Origin: Isotricha intestinalis
Lineage: Eukaryota > Ciliophora > Litostomatea > Vestibuliferida > Isotrichidae
Direction of reading: 5' to 3'
DNA: 64,000 bases
Assembly: GCA_023807065.1 (NCBI GenBank)
Contig: JAJJLU010003471.1
Span: 25,611 to 89,610 of the forward strand
Of this stretch, positions 39,325 to 50,220 are shown one piece after another. The position numbers and the translations under genes were made by a program. Position 1 is the stretch's first letter, and the number at the start of each line of letters is the position of its first letter. The notes beneath the pieces are model-generated. The model saw only the letters and a list, made by a program, of their open reading frames with translations. It did not search any database and was not told the origin of the DNA.

Positions 39325-42300
39325 ATGTCCAAAAATGAAATAACCAATACTCAAAAACTTCGAAAAATTTATATTAATACATTTTTACATTCTGATTTTA
39401 CTCAAACAGAAAACTTTCCAGAGAACAAAATAAAAACAACAAAATACACATAGTAAAATAAATATTATATAACAAACAATTAAAAAAAATAGTTTAAACT
39501 TTATACCATTAGCGTTATTTTATCAATTTTACAATTTTTTCAATGTATTTTTTTTATTCAACGCAATATTAACATCAATAAAATCAATAAGTACAGTATC
39601 TCCAATATCATCGATATTACCATTTATAGTTGTATTAATAATTGCATTAATAAGAGAATTTATAGAAGATGAAAGAAAAAGAAAAAATGACATAAAAGCA
39701 AATTCTTCAGAAACAATAATCTTTAAAACTCCAACTTTTTTAAATTCAACATGGAAAGATTTACAAGTAGGAAACATAATAAAAATTAAAAAGGATGAAA
39801 TTGTTCCTGCTGATTCTTTAATAATTAAATCTAGTTCAAAAAATGGTTTATGTTATTTACAAACTACAAATTTAGATGGTGAAAGTACTTTAAAACCAAG
39901 AGAAGCTTTACATTATACTCAAGAAAATATAAATGAAGATAATTTAAGAATAATGGATAAAATATTTTCTTGTAAAAATAATAATTGCTTTATTGAAGTT
40001 GATCAACCTAATATGGATATTTATGTTATTGAAGGTGCTATTTCTTTTAAAGAAGAAAAAAAATATTTTAATGCTAAAAATGTTTTATTAAGAGGTGGAA
40101 GATTAAAAAATGTTGATTATGCTTATGGTATTATTATTTATACTGGAAATGATACTAAAATTATGAAAAATATTAATCGTACTTCTATGAAATTTTCCAA
40201 TATGGATAAAAAAATGAATATTATTGTCATTGCTATTTTATTTATTAGATTTATTATTATTTTCATTTTCATGTATTTTGGAATTTTATTTAGAAAAGAT
40301 AAGATTCCTGATTATACAAATAATGATTTGAAATATGAATATTTGTATTATTATAATGTAAATATTGGAAAAAAAACAGGACTTGAATATGTTAAAATCT
40401 TTGTTGGACATTTTGTTGTTACTGGAACTTTTATTCCTATTTCAATTGTAATAATGATGGCAGTGACTAAAGTTTTTCAAAATATAATAATAGAATTTTT
40501 TGAACCTAATTTAAAAAAAGATAAAAATGATCAAGTTAAATGTTTAAATTCAACTTTAATAGAAGAATTAGGAATGATTAAATATATATTTACTGATAAA
40601 ACAGGAACTTTAACTAAAAATGAAATGGAATTTAAAGCATGCTCAATTTTCACTGCATTATTTGATGATGATGAAGAAATTTCAAATGATACTTTAGCAC
40701 ATCCAATAAAAAATCCAAGTAAATTTTCAAAGACTTTTAATAAGGAAAGTTTAATTAATAGATTAAAATTAAAAAATACTCCTTTAAATATTAAAAATAT
40801 TGAAGGATGTCCCTTTAATAGTCAAGGACAAGCTTTAGAAGAATATTTTCTAAATATTGCTATTAATCATGATGTTTTAGCTGAAATTGATGAAGAAACT
40901 AAAAAAATACATTTTCAAGGTGCTAATCCTGATGAAGTTACTTTAGTTTCTTCAATTGATGAAATAGGATTCTCTTTTATTAGTAGAGAACAAGGAATTA
41001 TTAAAATTATTCAAAAAAATATTGTCACTGGAGAAGATATTGTACATAAACAATATCAAATTTTACAAAAATTTGATTTTTCTTCAGTAAGACAAAGAAG
41101 TTCTATTATTGTTAAGGATTTAGGGACAAATTTAATTAAAATATATATTAAAGGAAGTGATACTAAAATTTTTGCTTCTATTAATGAATATTCCAAAATT
41201 AATATTTTAGGAAAGACAAAAGAGCATTTAGATAATTTTGCAAGAAGAGGTTTAAGAACATTATGTTATTCATTTAATTATATTGATGAAATAACATATA
41301 AAAAATGGGAAAAAAAATATAATGATTTAAAATATGAATGTATTACAAATAAGAATAAAATAAATGACTTAGAAAAAATGATAGAAGAAATTGAAAGTGA
41401 TACTATATTATTAGGTGTTTCTGCTTTAGAAGATAAATTACAAGATGAAGTAAAAGATGATATTCAAAATTTTATTGAATCTGGAATTAATGTTTGGATG
41501 ATTACTGGAGATAAAATGGATACTGCTGAATCTATTGGTCATTCATGTAAATTAATTGATGATGATACTGAAGTTTTTAAAATTTATAATGATAAAAATG
41601 TTGAAAATATTACTAATAAATTAAAAGAAATTAAACAAAAAATTGAAATTATTCAAAGTGATTTAATTAATTTTGGAAGTGATGAAAAAAAAAAGAAAAA
41701 TAATGCTTTAAGTGATGATAACCAATATAATAATAATAATGATAATAGTAATAATAATAATGATAATATCTTTTTTTATCGTAGAATTAAATCTCTAGAA
41801 ACGCCAATCATAAATGAACAAAAGAAAAAGATTAATAGTGAAATTATTGAAAATGATGATAGGATGAGTGAGATTTTACATCATAAGAAAAAAGAGAATA
41901 TAAATGTTAGAAAATCAGATTCTATTAATGGTGAGTCAATTGGAAATATGTCAATATTAAAATTTATGATTGATGGAGGTTATTTTGAAAATTCAAATGC
42001 AAATTTTGAAAATTTATCTATTTTTCAAGGAAATGTTAGAAAAGCTTCTTTATCAGAATCAATGAAAAATAATGAAGAAATACTTTTTAATGAAAAAATA
42101 GGAACACAAATTGAAAATAATGAAATAAGGGAACAAGATATAAATATTGAAAACATTAAAGAAAATTTACACTCTCAAGAAAGTAAAGATTCAAGCGATG
42201 GAGAAACAAATGAAAATTTAGAAAAAATAAAAAGAAAAAATTCTAGATTAGCATTAAATTTACCAACAAAAGAGAGTAAATTTTTAGAATATTTTTCATA

Positions 42301-43741
42301 TTGTTCGCAAAAAGTAAAAGAATATAGAAGTTTAAATGAAGATAAATTATTTTTATTTAAAATTCCATATATTTACGGTGAAGTAACTCATGAGAAAGAA
42401 ATAATAAAAAATAAGAAAAAAGATAAATTATTTAACATAAAAATAAAATATACATTAATAATAGAATCAGAAGCAATATCATTATGTATGTCAAAAGGAG
42501 AAACAGAAGAAATATTTTGGTATTTAATTCAAAGAAGTAGAAGTTTAATATGTTGTAGAAGTTCCCCATTGCAAAAAGCAGAAATAATATCTTTTATAAA
42601 AAAGAAAACAAGTGAATTAACATTATCAATTGGAGATGGAGAAAATGATGTTAATATGATAAGAACAGCACATATTGGAATTGGATTATTTGGTAAAGAA
42701 GGATATCAAGCTGCTTATAATTCAGATTATGCAATCAGTCAATTTAAATATTTAAAAAATTTACTTTTTATTCAAGGAAGATTTGCTTTATTAAGAAATG
42801 CTTATTTTATTTATAATTATTTTTTTAAAAATGTTGTTTATTCTGGTCCTTTAATTTATTTATGTTTTTATTCTGGTTTCAGTGGAACTCTTTTATTTGA
42901 TGATTTTTATCATATGGGTTTTAATTCTTTTATGGCTGTTCTTCCTATTTTAGTAAGAACTATTTTTGAAGAAGATTTTGATCCTGATTTCCAAGAATAT
43001 AATTCTAGTGAAAAAAAAATGTTACAATATATTTTACCTAATTTTTATTATGAAACTAGAAATTCAATTCCTTTTAATATCATTAAATATTTTGTTGTTT
43101 TTATTCTTGGATTAATTATTTCTTTTTTTTGTTTTATTATTCCTGCAGAAATGTTTAAATTTGGAATTAAAGGTTATAATGGACATAATTTTGATTTTTG
43201 GGAATTGTCTTTTGTTTCTTATCTTACTATTTTAATTATGCATTTTTATTATATTTATGTTGATACTTGTTTCATTAATTGGTGTTATTTAGTTTGTTTT
43301 ATTGGACAAATAGTTTTAGATCTTATTTTTTTTGGAGTTTATGATGCTTTAAATTATGGAAGAGGTTTAAGTGGAGATACTTTTTCTTGTTTTTCTTCTA
43401 TAAATTTTATTCTTGTTTTTATTCTTACTCTTTCTGTTACTTTAATTCCCTTTTATTGCTTAAGGAAATTTGAATTCTTTTTCGGAGGGTTTATTGTTAA
43501 TTTAACTAAACAGAAAAGATATGAACAAATTTATATTGGGAAGTTTTATCAAAAAAAAGTTGATCAAATGATTAGAGCTACTAGATCTATTGCTAAATTT
43601 AGAAAAATTTATAAAGAAATAATTAATAATGAAAGAGAAGAATATGATAATCTTGTTGATCAACAAATGAAAAAAATTGTAAAAGATTTTGACAACAAAA
43701 GAAGAGTAACAAAGAAAAATTCATTACATCTTAAAAAATGA
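39325..43741 (+). CDS. P4-type ATPase (phospholipid flippase)
   Basis: Two exons (39325-39452 and 39493-43741) encode about 1458 residues. Exon 1 supplies the flippase start NKIKTTKYT, which continues as LNFIPLALFYQFYNFFNVFF (TM1), then REFIEDERKR. Family motifs are intact: TNLDGES (actuator), DKTGTLTKNEMEF with phosphorylated Asp about 411, VWMITGDKMDTAESIG, and IGDGENDVNMIRTAHIGIGLFG. About ten TM segments are present, with the last block near the C-terminus (LTKQKRYEQIY). An Asn-rich acidic insert (about 790-920) lies in the cytosolic domain. It should translocate phospholipids to the cytosolic leaflet. No guanylyl-cyclase domain follows, unlike the fused alveolate cyclase, so cyclase linkage is not supported. 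TGA is the stop. Confidence 0.93.
39453..39492 (+). other. 40-nt GT-AG intron in the P4-ATPase
   Basis: GTAAAATAAATAT...AAAAATAG, phase 2. Joining TA to T makes a Tyr codon and restores the conserved NKI.TTKYT.LNF.P flippase segment across the junction. This is strong evidence that such tiny introns are real. Confidence 0.9.
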
Positions 43742-43891
43742 TTTATTCAATTCCTTTTTATTTATTTAATAATTATAAAATTATATATTATTTTGTGTTT
43801 GAATTAAAAATTTATAAAAAAATAACTAAATAAAGTAACTATTTTCTCATATATAAATAAATTAAAACTGTTTTAAAAATAAAATAATAAA

Positions 43892-44980
43892 ATGAGTTGT
43901 TCACACAATATGAAAAATTTAGAAAAATCAATTTTAAATCATATATATTGTAAAAAATGTGGATCAATATTACTGAAAACAGAAAATGAAAGAGAAGAAT
44001 TATTATTAATTAAACCAGAAAAATATAATGAAAGAACAGATATAGATCCATTAATTTATTTATTAAAACAGAAACATTCATCTTTGAAAATTCTTCCAAA
44101 AACATATTCAAATTTTTATTTAAAAATAAGAGAAGATGCAATTTTTTTTCTTAAATCTTTATGTGTTTCATATCAAACAAGTGATAAAGTTTTTTTTACT
44201 TCAATATCATATTTAGATAGAATTATGAGTGATGTTTCAAAAATGTCAAAATATAATTTTGATTTAAATGTTATTGTTTGTTTTATTTTAGCAGGTAAAT
44301 TTTCTGAAATTGATGCATATCCTTTTAGTTATTCTAATTTTAATTCTTCTAATAATGAATTTACTTATGATTCAGAAGAAATTGCAGAAAATGAAATTTC
44401 CGTTTTGCAAAAATTAAATTATAATTTAAATGATATTAGTGCTTTTGATGTTTTAATGAGTTTTATTCATTGTGGATTTATTTTTGAAAATGAAATGTTA
44501 GATGAAGATGAATTAAATGATATTTATAAATATACTTTTAGTTTACTTGCTAAATTAATTATTTCTGATGTTTTTTGTAAATTTGATTCTTATGCCATTG
44601 CTTTTAGTATTATTCATTTTGCTAGAAAATATTTTAGTGTTCAAAAAGGAAATTTAAAATATCTTAAATTTTTATTTGGAATTCATTTAAGTGAATATAA
44701 AGATTGTTTTATATACATTAAAAATTATCTCAGAGAAAATGATAATGATTATTCTTTTATTAGACCAAAAAATAAAAATAACTATGAAAATATATATACA
44801 TCTCAAAAATTTAGAAAAAATATTCAGAAATTAAAACTAAATATAAATATTGATAATGTATATATTAAACAATTATTAACTCCTTCTGTAAGGAATATTG
44901 ATATTTTGGACAACAAAAATTCAAAAATTAAATTAACGTATGTTCCTCATGTTACTAGAAACTTTCAAATATTAAGTTAA
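43892..44980 (+). CDS. Cyclin-like protein with N-terminal zinc ribbon-like motif
   Basis: The 362-residue protein begins with CSHNM ... CKKCGSIL, a small zinc-binding-like pattern. A cyclin box at about 70-240 follows, seen in KIREDAIFFLKSLCVSYQ, FTSISYLDRIMSDVSK and VIVCFILAGKFSE, ending in ENEISVLQKLNYNLND. The order of helices is that of a cyclin N-domain. C-terminal helices and an Asn-rich end follow. It probably activates a CDK; B-type features are not clear, so class is unassigned. The P4-ATPase gene is upstream on the same strand, 150 bp away. Confidence 0.8.
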   Translation: MSCSHNMKNLEKSILNHIYCKKCGSILLKTENEREELLLIKPEKYNERTDIDPLIYLLKQKHSSLKILPKTYSNFYLKIREDAIFFLKSLCVSYQTSDKVFFTSISYLDRIMSDVSKMSKYNFDLNVIVCFILAGKFSEIDAYPFSYSNFNSSNNEFTYDSEEIAENEISVLQKLNYNLNDISAFDVLMSFIHCGFIFENEMLDEDELNDIYKYTFSLLAKLIISDVFCKFDSYAIAFSIIHFARKYFSVQKGNLKYLKFLFGIHLSEYKDCFIYIKNYLRENDNDYSFIRPKNKNNYENIYTSQKFRKNIQKLKLNINIDNVYIKQLLTPSVRNIDILDNKNSKIKLTYVPHVTRNFQILS

Positions 44981-45169
44981 AGATTAATCAAAATTATATA
45001 AATCAAATATTTAAATTCCAAAATATTATATTCTGTTTCAAGAATATAATTATTTATTCTCAAATATATATATTATATATTAATATCTATTAATAATATA
45101 AATAAATCTAAGGCATCCTAAAACAGATTTTTTTACATAATTAAAAATAAAAAAAATAAAAAAATTAAA

Positions 45170-45470
45170 ATGAAACTGAATGCTCAATAAGTATATCCTT
45201 AAACAGAGCCAAGCACCTTAACTCTAGAGCAATTATAAAATTTGACTAAACATATCCAAGAATGGAGAATAGACAATCTCTCGGCTTTTCATGGAATTTC
45301 TATTTCTCATCTCTGTGACCATATATCAATATTTCTCATTTTTTTGAGTTTTTGCTTGCATTCCAATATATTCCGAGAATTTCAGCATGTTTCTTTTTGT
45401 ACCTAATAAAAAGCAATCACAAAGATTTAAAATCAATCATTATTTTTGCAATATCCTACTAATAATTCTC
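45170..45470. other. Composition island: less A/T-biased, origin unknown
   Basis: This interval is clearly richer in G/C than its surroundings (for example CAAGCACCTTAACTCTAGAG). Its plus-strand frame is open except for two stops, and the minus strand has protein-like runs too (KFSEYIGMQAKTQ, then IALELRCLALFKDILIEH in another frame). It could be a foreign or transposon-derived relic or a structured ncRNA. No known snRNA, SRP, RNase P or tRNA signature matched by eye. Confidence 0.4.
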
Positions 45471-45519
45471 AAAAAAATTCTATTATAAAACCTAAATTTG
45501 ATTTAAAATTATTCATAAA

Positions 45520-45735
45520 TATAATGTTAAGTCTGAAGCTTCTTCTGAAAGGAATCTTTTAGATAAAAATAGTATTGAAAAATCAGGGAAATATTTTAGT
45601 AAACAAATGAAAAATGAAAATATATTTAATTCTTCTATTCATAAAATTTCTATTAATGAAAGTAAATCTGGTTCAAAAATTATTAATGAACATCTCACTG
45701 TTGGGAAAAAAAATCAAAAAAAATTCTTATGAAAA
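45520..45735 (+). pseudogene. Coding remnant of a Ser/Lys-rich protein
   Basis: About 65 codons (45531-45730) of coherent protein-like sequence (KSEASSERNLLDKNSIEKSG ... IINEHLTVGKKNQKKF) sit in one plus-strand frame, with a stop upstream, no ATG at the head and TGA at the end. They fit a truncated exon or a decayed gene. Confidence 0.4.
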
Positions 45736-46031
45736 ATTTAAAGATAAATACAGTAAAAGTAAAAATCAAATCAAAATTTTATAAGTCATAATAATAAAAT
45801 AAGAAGAATTGAAAGTAAATCAAATAAATAATGAAAATTAACTTTGAAATATATGAATAAAATAAATCAATAATTGAAAGTGAATAATAATAATTTTTAG
45901 TTACATTTAGAAAGAAATAATATAAAAAAATAGTATATAAATAATAATAAGAAAATATTTATTATTTTTTTTAAATAGCACAATTGAATTTAATTTAAAA
46001 TTTAATATTTATTTTTTCTTCATCATTAAAT

Positions 46032-47606
46032 ATGAATAAAAACGAATATAATTGGAATGAATATAACAAAAATTCATTGGATAAAAATAATATTGAAGAA
46101 TATAATCTAACTCCAAATACTCCAATATATAAAGTAAGACAAGATTTAAATTCAAAAATATATATAATTAATAAAAAACTTTTAACTATAACAGAATGTG
46201 AATATTTTGGTAATTTAGATGTATTAATTCTTCAAATACCAAAAAAACATTTAATAACAAAACCATCAGATTACAGAATAAATATAATTCAAAGATGTGG
46301 TGAAGAAATATTTAATGAATTAATTAAAAATCCTATTTTATCTCCTGGAGAATGTATATTAACTTCATCATTTAAATTACATAATGTAAAATATTTAATT
46401 CATTCTGCTTTACCTAAATTTTCTTTTAATTATTCTGAAGCTTCATATAGTGCATTACATTTATCTATTAGAAATTCATTGGATATTTGTATTGAAAATA
46501 ATTATAAAAATATTATTTTTGGAAAAGATATTTTTCAACCAACTGAAAATTTTCCCTTAAATGAAGCTACTGAAGTTATTATTAGAACTTTAAGAAAAGT
46601 TTTAGAAAATTTTGGAGAATATTTTTCTAATATTATTATTGCTATCGATGATGAAAATATTTTTAATACTATTATTTTTTATATGAAAATATTTTTCCCT
46701 AGAAATAAAGAAGAAGAAAATCAATACAAAAAATATATTAAACCTTTACAAACTACAAATTTTGGTGATTTAATATTACCTCAAAGATCAATTAAAATTA
46801 ATAAATTTATTAAAGAAAAAGATTTAAGTAATTTTAACTTTAAAAATAATGATTTAATTGGTTTTGATTTTGAAGAAGGAAATAATGATTACATTAATGA
46901 TAAAATTAGAATTGGAGAAGTTTTTAAAGAAGAAATTGATTTTGCCAAAAAATTTTATTATTTAAATAATAAAGAATATAATGAGTCTTTAGAAACTTAT
47001 TTTGATGATTTAAATTTTTTACAATTTAAAGGAACTGATATTAACAAAAGACAAATATTTTTTCTTTATTTAAAATTGATTAATTTTAATAAATTAGAAG
47101 ATTATCAACTTGAAAATGATTTTTTATTGTATTGTTATCAATATTTTAAAAATAATTTTCAAAATGGAAAAAATCTTTCTTTAATTATTTTATGTAAAGA
47201 TATTGATAAAATAAATTATCCTCCTAAAGGAATAATTGAAACAGTTCAAAAAATGTTATTATCTATTTCTACACTTAATGCAATTTCTGATATTAAAAAT
47301 ATACAAATATGTTTTCTTTTACCTGATTTTTTATTTAAATGTTATTATCAAGTTATAAAAATTTTTATTAAAAATAATATTATTGATCAAATTAAAATTT
47401 ATGAAAGTTATGAAGAATTTAATGAAGATTATTTTCTTGATTTAGATAATGAATTAGAAAAAAGAATTAATAATACTCTTAGTAGAATTTCTGATAAATA
47501 TGAAGAAATATATGATAAGAAAAAAGAAAAAGAAAATAATGAAAAATATAGTAAAACTCGTTTTAAAGAAAATTATTTTTTATCAAAGAAAAAAAGCAAT
47601 TTATAA
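46032..47606 (+). CDS. GDAP2-like macro-domain protein
   Basis: In this 524-residue protein, residues about 55-215 form a macro (ADP-ribose-binding) domain of the GDAP2 type, visible in RINIIQRCGEEIFNELIK, LSPGECILTSSFKLHNVKYLIHSALPKF and a YSALHLSIRNSLDICIEN helix, then EVIIRTLRKVLEN. The C-terminal part (about 310-470) has FAKKFYYLNNKEYN and LSLIILCKDIDKI, and may be a CRAL-TRIO-like domain as in GDAP2. Whether ADP-ribose is bound or hydrolysed cannot be decided. A Lys-rich tail follows. The start is clean. Confidence 0.75.
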   Translation: MNKNEYNWNEYNKNSLDKNNIEEYNLTPNTPIYKVRQDLNSKIYIINKKLLTITECEYFGNLDVLILQIPKKHLITKPSDYRINIIQRCGEEIFNELIKNPILSPGECILTSSFKLHNVKYLIHSALPKFSFNYSEASYSALHLSIRNSLDICIENNYKNIIFGKDIFQPTENFPLNEATEVIIRTLRKVLENFGEYFSNIIIAIDDENIFNTIIFYMKIFFPRNKEEENQYKKYIKPLQTTNFGDLILPQRSIKINKFIKEKDLSNFNFKNNDLIGFDFEEGNNDYINDKIRIGEVFKEEIDFAKKFYYLNNKEYNESLETYFDDLNFLQFKGTDINKRQIFFLYLKLINFNKLEDYQLENDFLLYCYQYFKNNFQNGKNLSLIILCKDIDKINYPPKGIIETVQKMLLSISTLNAISDIKNIQICFLLPDFLFKCYYQVIKIFIKNNIIDQIKIYESYEEFNEDYFLDLDNELEKRINNTLSRISDKYEEIYDKKKEKENNEKYSKTRFKENYFLSKKKSNL

Positions 47607-48079
47607 AATTTTATAAATAATAATATATAATTTAAATTATATTGTTAAATATTATTTGTTATAATATATTTTTTTTTGATAAGTTTTTAAAATAAAAAAA
47701 TATAGAAAAAATAACAACAAATCTTTTTATTAAATCAATCAAAAATTACTTAAGCTGTTATTAATTTTTTTTAATATTATTCTTGTTTAATCAAAATAAT
47801 ATTATCTTAAAAATTTCCCTTTTTTGTTTTTTACTGAATTCACAGAGCATTTTATAATTACTAAATATATTAATTTATATTTATATGAAATTATCTTATA
47901 GTATTATATTCTTATTGAATTCTGAAGAATATAATGAATTTATTTGATTATTATATATTTTAATTAATCCTCCTCATATTGATATAGATTATTTTATATT
48001 TAAAATTTTTTAAATTATTTTTTAAAAAATGTTACAGAAAAAAAAAATATTTCTAAAAAAAATTTAAATAAAATATAAT
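47607..48079. other. Intergenic spacer
   Basis: These 473 bp of A/T-rich sequence show a weak protein-like plus-strand run near 47900-48010 (NSEEYNEFI, stop, LLYILINPPHIDIDYF). It is too short and broken to call a gene. Confidence 0.4.
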
Positions 48080-48961
48080 TTAATTGTAATTTCTTTTATT
48101 TTTATCATCATTTGTACTTTGATAAGTACTTTTATTTTCAGTCATAAGGATTTTTTCTTTATTTGAATACTTTTCATTTAAAGGTTCAGTATACAAATAA
48201 TTAACATAATTATCATTATTTTGTCTTCTTTTTAACGGAATTTCTGCATCATCAAAAAATTTTAAATCTTTATTAAAAAAAGTTTGACCTTCATCAATAT
48301 AAGTTCTAATTTTATTTTTTAAGTTTGAAATAAGTTCACATTGTTTTTCATTTTGATTACATAAAGTTATATTATCTTCTTTTAAATTAGAATTTTCACA
48401 TAATAATTGATTTATTTCATCTTGAAGATTAATCAAATGTTCTTCATTTTTTTTTAATTTTGGAGTGATTACATTATTTAAATTATTTTGTAATTCTTGT
48501 AATTGACATATTAACATATAATTTTCTTTTTTTAAATTATTTATTTTGGAATTATCTTCTTTTATTATATCTATTAAAGATTTATTATCTATTCTCATTT
48601 GATCATTTATATTTTTATTCAATTGAATTTCTTTATAAAGATTTGAATATTTTTCTTTTAAATTAAAATAATCATTTTCCATTTTTTTTATCTTTTCACA
48701 TGATTCTTGATTACAATTATCAAGAAGCATAATTTTATTCATTAATTCAGTTATTTTTTCATCTCTCATATTTATTTCAAAATTTAAATTTGTATTTTCA
48801 TTTTTATATCTATATAATTCTTCTTCTAAATTATTTAACTTTGGTTTTACCTCTGATTCAATATTTAATAAATCAGATTTTAATTTTAAATTTTCATCTT
48901 GTATTTTAAATAATCTTTGTTTTAAAAATGAAGGATCATAACATATTTCTTCACAATCCAT
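48080..48961 (-). CDS. Coiled-coil protein
   Basis: The 293-residue protein is predominantly coiled coil from about 10 to 230 (heptad Leu/Ile with Glu/Lys), with several cysteines. The tail is Asn/Lys-rich and contains KFFDDAEIPLKRRQN. No domain or TM segment is seen. A cytoskeletal role is plausible. It is first in a run of minus-strand genes that continues to the right edge. Confidence 0.65.
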   Translation of the reverse strand: MDCEEICYDPSFLKQRLFKIQDENLKLKSDLLNIESEVKPKLNNLEEELYRYKNENTNLNFEINMRDEKITELMNKIMLLDNCNQESCEKIKKMENDYFNLKEKYSNLYKEIQLNKNINDQMRIDNKSLIDIIKEDNSKINNLKKENYMLICQLQELQNNLNNVITPKLKKNEEHLINLQDEINQLLCENSNLKEDNITLCNQNEKQCELISNLKNKIRTYIDEGQTFFNKDLKFFDDAEIPLKRRQNNDNYVNYLYTEPLNEKYSNKEKILMTENKSTYQSTNDDKNKRNYN

Positions 48962-49087
48962 TATTTATTTATTGAAATAAAATATTTATAAAAATAAAGA
49001 AAATAATATTTATTTAATTTTAAGTAAATATTAAATATTCTATGATATAAAATTGAAAATATTTATAATTATTTTTTATTTTAAATA

Positions 49088-50135
49088 TTATTCATTAAAA
49101 TATTTGAAAATTTCAGTATATTTTATTGAATCTTCATTTAAATTTATATTTATTTTTAATTTATCTTTTTTATTTTCACTCAATTTCGTTATAAATATAT
49201 TATCTTTTTTATTATTATTTATATTTTGAATTATTTCTTTTACATTATTATTTGAATTTTCTACTTCATTTTTATCATTTTCTTCTTCTTCATTTTCAGG
49301 TTCTAAATTTTATTATATAAAATATTTTACCTTCTTTTATATCTTTTCTAAATTTAAAAAAATTTTTTTGATTTGTATTAAATATTTTATCCATCCCTTC
49401 ATTAAATTTTTCATTATCTTCTAATTCTTCTTTACTTTTCCTTTCATTTTTTTTATGTTCAATTATTTTATCATCAATTTTACTTTTTTTATTTTCTTTC
49501 CCATTATTATATGATTTAATATTATTATTGTTTATTATATTAAAATTATCATCAAATTTTCTTCTTTCTCTTTTTATTTCTTTTCTTTTTTTTAAATCAA
49601 ATAATGGAACACCATTTAAAAATCCTATAACTCCTATTTCCATATTAAATTTTTTTTCTAAAAGTTTATTGTACCAGTAAATTGAATAAGGATTTTTACG
49701 ATCATTTATTTTCCCTAATATTTGTTTATGATTATTATAAATTGCTATTTCTTTTTTCCATGAATTATTATCAGGTTTTTTAAACAATAATAAATTGTTT
49801 TCATTTTTTAATTTTATTTTTCTTTTATAATAAGAAGTTTGTATTTTTCTTTTATTCAGTTCTTCTCTATATTGAAGTTCTTTTAAATATAAATAACTAG
49901 GATTATATTTATCTATTGTATGTTTTTTATAATTATTTGAAACTTTTATTGATTTTAAATTGTTTTTTGATTTTGAATTATATAATGAAATTTTATAGCT
50001 TTTATTATTTATAAAACTTTGAGAATTTGACAAAAAATATTTATTTCCTTTCTTATTTTTTTTTATTGTTTTATCTTTTTTTTCATTTAAATATTTTCTA
50101 TCATTCTTATATTTAAAAATGTTATTCTCTGACAT
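49088..50135 (-). CDS. Basic Lys/Asn-rich protein, two exons
   Basis: Exon 1 49331-50135 (about 268 codons) and exon 2 49088-49302, joined across a 28-nt GT-AG intron (phase 1), give a 339-residue protein. Without splicing the frame ends at TGA after a few extra codons. The head (1-110) is Lys/Asn-rich. A motif-bearing core at about 130-185 (KPDNNSWKKEIAIY ... YSIYWYNKLLEKKFNMEIG) has Trp/Tyr pairs, followed by GVPLFDLKKRKEIKRERR. The acidic exon 2 ends in FNE. Function unknown. Confidence 0.7.
49303..49330 (-). other. 28-nt GT-AG intron
   Basis: On the minus strand, GTAAAATATTT...AAATTTAG joins GAAG to AACCTGAAAATG in frame (phase 1). The downstream exon stays open for 71 codons. Confidence 0.7.
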
Positions 50136-50220
50136 TTTATTTTTATTGTAGTTTTTTTCATTTATTATAATATAAAGAATTAAATAAAAAATATAATTAT
50201 TATTTTTAAAATATTTTATT

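Noticed and set aside
39529..39777. 82-residue minus-strand frame over the P4-ATPase 5' part
   Set aside because: The plus strand here encodes conserved P4-ATPase motifs in exon 2.
45170..45420. U5/U6/SRP/RNase P RNA in the composition island
   Set aside because: Short resemblances (ACAGAGA, a CUUUU loop, a U-rich site) lack the invariant core bases of each RNA, so no class was assigned.
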